Assembly (NCBI GenBank): GCA_964495095.1
Contig: CAZBUH010000035.1
Location: 1-16,965 of the forward strand
From: CAZBUH01 sp964495095
GTDB lineage: Bacteria; Bacillota; Clostridia; Oscillospirales; Oscillospiraceae
Length of the DNA: 16,965 nucleotides
Direction: 5' to 3'
Part shown: piece after piece, positions 13,675-16,965 of the stretch
Numbering within the stretch: position 1 is the stretch's first letter
Layout of the letters: the number at the start of each line of letters is the position of its first letter
Position numbers and translations under genes: made by a program
The notes under the pieces: model-generated
Told to the model about the DNA's origin: nothing
What the model saw: only the letters and a program-made list of their open reading frames with translations
Database searches by the model: none

Positions 13675-15396
13675 ATGTTTGTTATAAACAAAGAACTCTG
13701 CGCATGCTGTCATAACTGCGCCTGCGAATGTCCGCGGCAGGCCATTGATTTCGTAGGCACAAAATACGAAATCGACCAGGAAAAGTGCGTGCAGTGCGGC
13801 CTCTGCGCCAAGGTGTGCCACACCGGTGCCTGCCATGAGGAGCCCCAGGTATCCCAGACAGTCCCCCAGCACGAGCCTGTAACCCTCGACTGCGACGTGG
13901 TCGTTGTGGGCAGCGGCTCGGGCATAGTTTCCGCCGTCAGGGCGGCCCAGGCCGGGAAAAAGGTCATAATGCTCGAAAAGAGCACAAAAACCGGCGGAAA
14001 CAGTGATTTTGCCCACGGATATATGGTTACATATTCCAAGTGGCATGAGAGAATTGGCATACCTGACGAGCGCGAAGAGGCTGTGGCCCACTTTATGAAG
14101 ATGTCCGATAACGAGATAGAGGAAGAGCTTATCCGTTCCGCCGTCTACGGCACCTGCGATTTCTTCGACTGGCTCTGCGGCCAGTGCGATATTGAAAAAT
14201 TTTACCGTCTCGCACGGGCCGACGACACTGATTTCCACGGCCCCATGTTCGGCAAGGGCGTTCTCGAGATGAAGGCCAGATGCTTTGATAACCTAAACTG
14301 CCGCGACGACGCCATAGGCCCCGGCTGGGGCGGCACCCACGTTAAGTATACCATGCTGGACCTTATTGAAAAGCAGGGCCTGAACGTCAGAATACTCACG
14401 TCCACTGCGGCGGAGCATCTTGTGCTTGACGGCAGCGGCAAAATAAGCGGCGTTATCGCCAGAGACCCCGGCGGCGAGATCCGTATAAACTGCAGGGCCG
14501 TGATGCTGGCCTGCGGAGGCTTCGGCAGGAACGACGATATGCTGAGAAAATACAGCAAAATCGACTTCTTCGGCGGTGAGACGCCTATCCACAGGTTCTC
14601 CGTGGCCGGCGACACCGGCGACGGCGTGAAGATGCTGGAGGAGCTGGGCGTGCAGCCCGACCCCAACCGCATGTTCGTATCCATTTTCGGGCCGAAGCAC
14701 CACCCCTTCAACAACTCCATCGCGGATTACGCCCTGGAGCCTATATTCCCCCAGGTGAACATCAACGGCAAGCGCTGGTTTGATGAGTCCAAGGGCTGTA
14801 TGGGCGCCGTTGAGGAGCTTGCAAAGCAGCCGAAGGAGATATCCTACGGCATTCTGCCCCGGGATATGGTCAAAGAGGTGGCGGAGCGCTTTGCCGCAAA
14901 TCCCGCTTTTGTGGCAAAGAAGCACTTCTACGCCACCTGGGAGGAGGATTTGGAGGAGGAGTCCAAGCTGGATACCCCCGTTAAAAAGGCTGACACCTTA
15001 AGGGAACTGGCCCCCATGATCGGAGCCGATCCGGACACCCTTATCGCTGAGCTTGAGCACTACAACGAGCTGTGCCGCAAGGGCTGCGACGACGATTTCG
15101 GAAAAGACCCCAAATTCCTGAGAGAAATACCCATGGACAAGGGCCCCTACTACGCGGTCTACGGGCAGCGCTTCTCCGAGGCCGCCATGGGCGGCGTCCG
15201 CGTAAACGGAAAATGTCAGGTAACGCGGGAGAACGGCGAGATAATCCCCGGTCTCTACGCCGGAGGCGACTGCACCTCCGCCATGCACAGGAAAGGCAAG
15301 CTGGCCCCCATATCCGAGCTTACTTGGGCTATGGCTTCAAGCTACATTGCCGGCGGCAATATGGCCGCGTATATTGACGGCAAAGAAGAGAAATAA
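13675..15396 (+). CDS. Ferredoxin-fused FAD-dependent reductase, fumarate reductase/flavocytochrome c superfamily
   Basis: A 573-residue soluble flavoprotein. Residues 1-55 hold a two-cluster ferredoxin domain: Cys9, 12, 15, 19 (ending CP) and Cys38, 41, 44, 48 (ending CH). The FAD fold starts near residue 74 with VVVGSGSG and LEKSTKTGGNS, and closes with GLYAGGDCTS near 527. The family reduces activated double bonds or dehydrogenates the reverse way. Fumarate reductases have HHTMGG near the end; here the matching stretch is SEAAMGGV (about 501-508), so that His is missing and fumarate is unlikely. There is no signal peptide, heme motif or FMN domain, so it works in the cytoplasm. The partner is the next gene, 14 bases on. 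Substrate unknown; an enoate, aromatic acrylate, steroid or bile acid are all possible. Confidence 0.88.
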   Translation: MFVINKELCACCHNCACECPRQAIDFVGTKYEIDQEKCVQCGLCAKVCHTGACHEEPQVSQTVPQHEPVTLDCDVVVVGSGSGIVSAVRAAQAGKKVIMLEKSTKTGGNSDFAHGYMVTYSKWHERIGIPDEREEAVAHFMKMSDNEIEEELIRSAVYGTCDFFDWLCGQCDIEKFYRLARADDTDFHGPMFGKGVLEMKARCFDNLNCRDDAIGPGWGGTHVKYTMLDLIEKQGLNVRILTSTAAEHLVLDGSGKISGVIARDPGGEIRINCRAVMLACGGFGRNDDMLRKYSKIDFFGGETPIHRFSVAGDTGDGVKMLEELGVQPDPNRMFVSIFGPKHHPFNNSIADYALEPIFPQVNINGKRWFDESKGCMGAVEELAKQPKEISYGILPRDMVKEVAERFAANPAFVAKKHFYATWEEDLEEESKLDTPVKKADTLRELAPMIGADPDTLIAELEHYNELCRKGCDDDFGKDPKFLREIPMDKGPYYAVYGQRFSEAAMGGVRVNGKCQVTRENGEIIPGLYAGGDCTSAMHRKGKLAPISELTWAMASSYIAGGNMAAYIDGKEEK

Positions 15397-15410
15397 GGAG
15401 GTGCGGAAAT

Positions 15411-16877
15411 ATGTTTTTGCCTGATAACACAGTCTATGTCCCCGCAGAGGACCCTAATATGTGCCCACAGCGGACGGAAAATGCCCGCCTGCCAATGGAT
15501 AAGCGGCTCAGCACCTTTGACGAGGTAGAGCTTACATACACAGAGGAGCAGGCACTTAACGAGGCCGGCCGCTGCCTCAAATGCCCCACCCACTGGTGCG
15601 CCAGGGAATGTCCCGCAGGCGTCCCGGTGACGGATTTTATCGCAAAGGTCCGGGAGAAGGACTACGAGGGAGCCTATGAGATTATCTCCTCCGCTTCCAC
15701 GCTGCCGGAGATATGCTCCCGCGTCTGTCCCCAGGAAAAGCAGTGCCAGTCAAACTGCACACGCGCCATCCGCACCGAGGCGGTAGGCATTGGGCGTCTG
15801 GAACGGTTTGTTGTGGAGCAGCACTACAAAAACCTCAAGGTGAAAAAGCCCACTCCCACCGGCAAAAAGGTGGCGGTTATCGGCTCCGGCCCCAGCGGCC
15901 TCTCCGCCGCCCAGCGCCTTGCGGACAAGGGCCACAGCGTCACCGTCTTTGAGCGCAGCGACAGGGCCGGCGGACTTCTGAGATACGGCATCCCCAACAT
16001 GAAGCTTGAAAAAGGGCTACTTGACAGGAAGATATCCGCCATGGAGCAGGAGGGTGTCGCCTTCAGGACAGGCGTTGACGTGGGCGTTGACGTAAAGCCC
16101 CAGGAAATCCTGTCCGGCTACGACGCCGTTATTCTCAGCGCAGGCGCCGGGAATCCCAGGGGCCTTAAACTCCAGGGCGCCGAAGGCGTAAAGGGCATCT
16201 GCTACGCTGTTGATTTCCTCACCGCCAATACAAGGTCCCTTCTGGACTCCGGGCTTACCGACGGGAAGAATATCTCCGCCAGGGATAAGAACGTGATAAT
16301 CATCGGTGGCGGCGACACCGGCAACGACTGCGTGGGCACAAGCGTCCGCCACGGCTGCGCCTCCGTCACCCAGATAGAGATGCTGCCGGCCAACACCGTA
16401 AAGAGCATTATATATAACCCTCTGCCGGAAAAGCTCAAAGAGCGTAAATTTGACTCCAGCCAGCAGGAGTGCCTGAACGTGTTCTGCAAGGACCCCCACA
16501 TCTACCAGACCACCGTAAAGGCCGTGCAGGCCGATGGTGAGGGCAATATAAAGTCCGTCACCGTAGTCAGCCTTGAGGCGAAAAAGGACTCTGCCGGCAG
16601 GCTCAACATGGTTGAAATGCCCGGCACGGAAAAGACCGTGCCCTGCCAGCTTCTCATCATCGCGGCGGGCTTCCTGGGCCCCAGGGCCTATGTAGCCGAG
16701 AGCTTCGGCGTAAAGACCACCCAGAGGAGCAATATAGATACCCAGAGCTACCGCACCAGCGCCGGCAAGGTGTTTGCCTGCGGCGATTGCCGCACCGGCC
16801 AGTCCCTGGTTGTAAAGGCCATGGCCGACGGCCGCGACTGCGCTGAAGAGGTAGATAAATACCTGTCCAATCTGTAA
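15411..16877 (+). CDS. NAD(P)-dependent oxidoreductase, glutamate synthase small subunit-like (GltD/NfnB type)
   Basis: A 488-residue FAD and Fe-S protein. Eight Cys form two cluster sites: 55, 58, 63, 67 and 102, 106, 112, 116. An FAD Rossmann motif GSGPSG (158-163) with ERSDRAGGLLRYGIPNMKL follows, then an NAD(P) motif GGGDTGND near residue 300, and a C-terminal FAD contact GDCRTGQSLVVKAMADGRD. No glutamate synthase large subunit is near, so it most likely oxidises NAD(P)H and passes electrons to the ferredoxin domain of the preceding reductase. AAGGAGG is well placed before the ATG, 14 bases after the preceding stop. A strong hairpin ends the operon. Glutamate synthesis itself is an unlikely role in this context. 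Confidence 0.9.
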   Translation: MFLPDNTVYVPAEDPNMCPQRTENARLPMDKRLSTFDEVELTYTEEQALNEAGRCLKCPTHWCARECPAGVPVTDFIAKVREKDYEGAYEIISSASTLPEICSRVCPQEKQCQSNCTRAIRTEAVGIGRLERFVVEQHYKNLKVKKPTPTGKKVAVIGSGPSGLSAAQRLADKGHSVTVFERSDRAGGLLRYGIPNMKLEKGLLDRKISAMEQEGVAFRTGVDVGVDVKPQEILSGYDAVILSAGAGNPRGLKLQGAEGVKGICYAVDFLTANTRSLLDSGLTDGKNISARDKNVIIIGGGDTGNDCVGTSVRHGCASVTQIEMLPANTVKSIIYNPLPEKLKERKFDSSQQECLNVFCKDPHIYQTTVKAVQADGEGNIKSVTVVSLEAKKDSAGRLNMVEMPGTEKTVPCQLLIIAAGFLGPRAYVAESFGVKTTQRSNIDTQSYRTSAGKVFACGDCRTGQSLVVKAMADGRDCAEEVDKYLSNL

Positions 16878-16906
16878 AAATAAACGCGGCGTTATTGCCG
16901 CGGCAG

Positions 16907-16945
16907 AACAAAGCCTGCGCTGCTGAATGCAGCGCAGGCTTTGTT
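16907..16945. terminator. Terminator of the reductase operon
   Basis: A perfect 17-bp inverted repeat (AACAAAGCCTGCGCTGC and its complement) with loop TGAAT; the second arm ends TTTGTT. A smaller stem GCGGC-GTTATT-GCCGC precedes it at about 16885-16902. Confidence 0.85.
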
Positions 16946-16965
16946 ACTGAGCAGTAATATATTCC

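Noticed and set aside
13549..14925. Long minus-strand reading frames opposite the FAD reductase
   Set aside because: Antisense shadows of a gene with clear ferredoxin and FAD motifs; no domain or ribosome site.
1..16965. CRISPR array, toxin-antitoxin or defence system
   Set aside because: No regularly spaced repeats, cas-like genes or paired small toxin-antitoxin genes are visible.

Overview
The window suggests an endospore-forming, anaerobic Bacillota of the class Clostridia. It carries spoIIIAA and spoIIIAB, a PdaB-like sporulation deacetylase, lysine and yybP-ykoY (Mn2+) riboswitches, short oxygen-sensitive-looking Fe-S redox proteins, many intrinsic terminators, and housekeeping promoters close to TTGACA-17-TATAAT. 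Coding DNA is GC-rich, while promoters are AT-rich. No genus can be named from sequence reading alone.

Layout. (1) 1-713, minus strand: the start of a lipoprotein substrate-binding gene, running off the left edge, behind a promoter, a lysine riboswitch and an attenuator hairpin; probably lysine or another basic amino acid uptake. (2) 839-3249, plus strand: spoIIIAA-spoIIIAB behind a sigma-E-like promoter and closed by a terminator-like hairpin, then a pdaB-like gene. The genes that normally follow (spoIIIAC to AH) are not here. (3) 3255-6458, minus strand: a four-gene unit, Crp/Fnr-type regulator, then lipoprotein, permease and ATPase of a nitrate/sulfonate/taurine-type ABC importer. It has a good promoter and a 16-bp palindrome just after the predicted transcription start; an 18-bp hairpin terminator is shared with pdaB. 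(4) 6606-7901, plus strand: a stand-alone fabF with a perfect consensus promoter and its own terminator. (5) 7935-11525, minus strand: two consecutive riboswitch units. A promoter, an Mn2+ riboswitch and mntP are followed at once by a second promoter (its -10 overlapping the mntP stop codon), a second Mn2+ riboswitch and a large P2-type cation ATPase. Together they read as a manganese-detoxification module. (6) 11585-12472: tRNA-Pro(GGG) with promoter and terminator, then a decayed patch in which the first ~37 codons of an IS1182-type transposase are joined to a fragment of a MATE efflux gene. (7) 12473-16945: a LysR-type regulator divergent from a two-gene redox operon, a ferredoxin-fused FAD reductase of the fumarate reductase/flavocytochrome c superfamily and a GltD-like NAD(P)H oxidoreductase with two Fe-S sites, ended by a 17-bp hairpin.

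How they work together: the redox pair looks like a soluble electron path NAD(P)H -> GltD-like FAD/Fe-S subunit -> ferredoxin domain -> FAD reductase -> unknown unsaturated substrate, under control of the LysR protein. The best leads are the double Mn2+ riboswitch module, the split spoIIIA operon, the self-regulation candidate at the Crp/Fnr gene, and the orphan reductase pair. I found no CRISPR array, phage, defence system or clearly unknown multi-gene machine.
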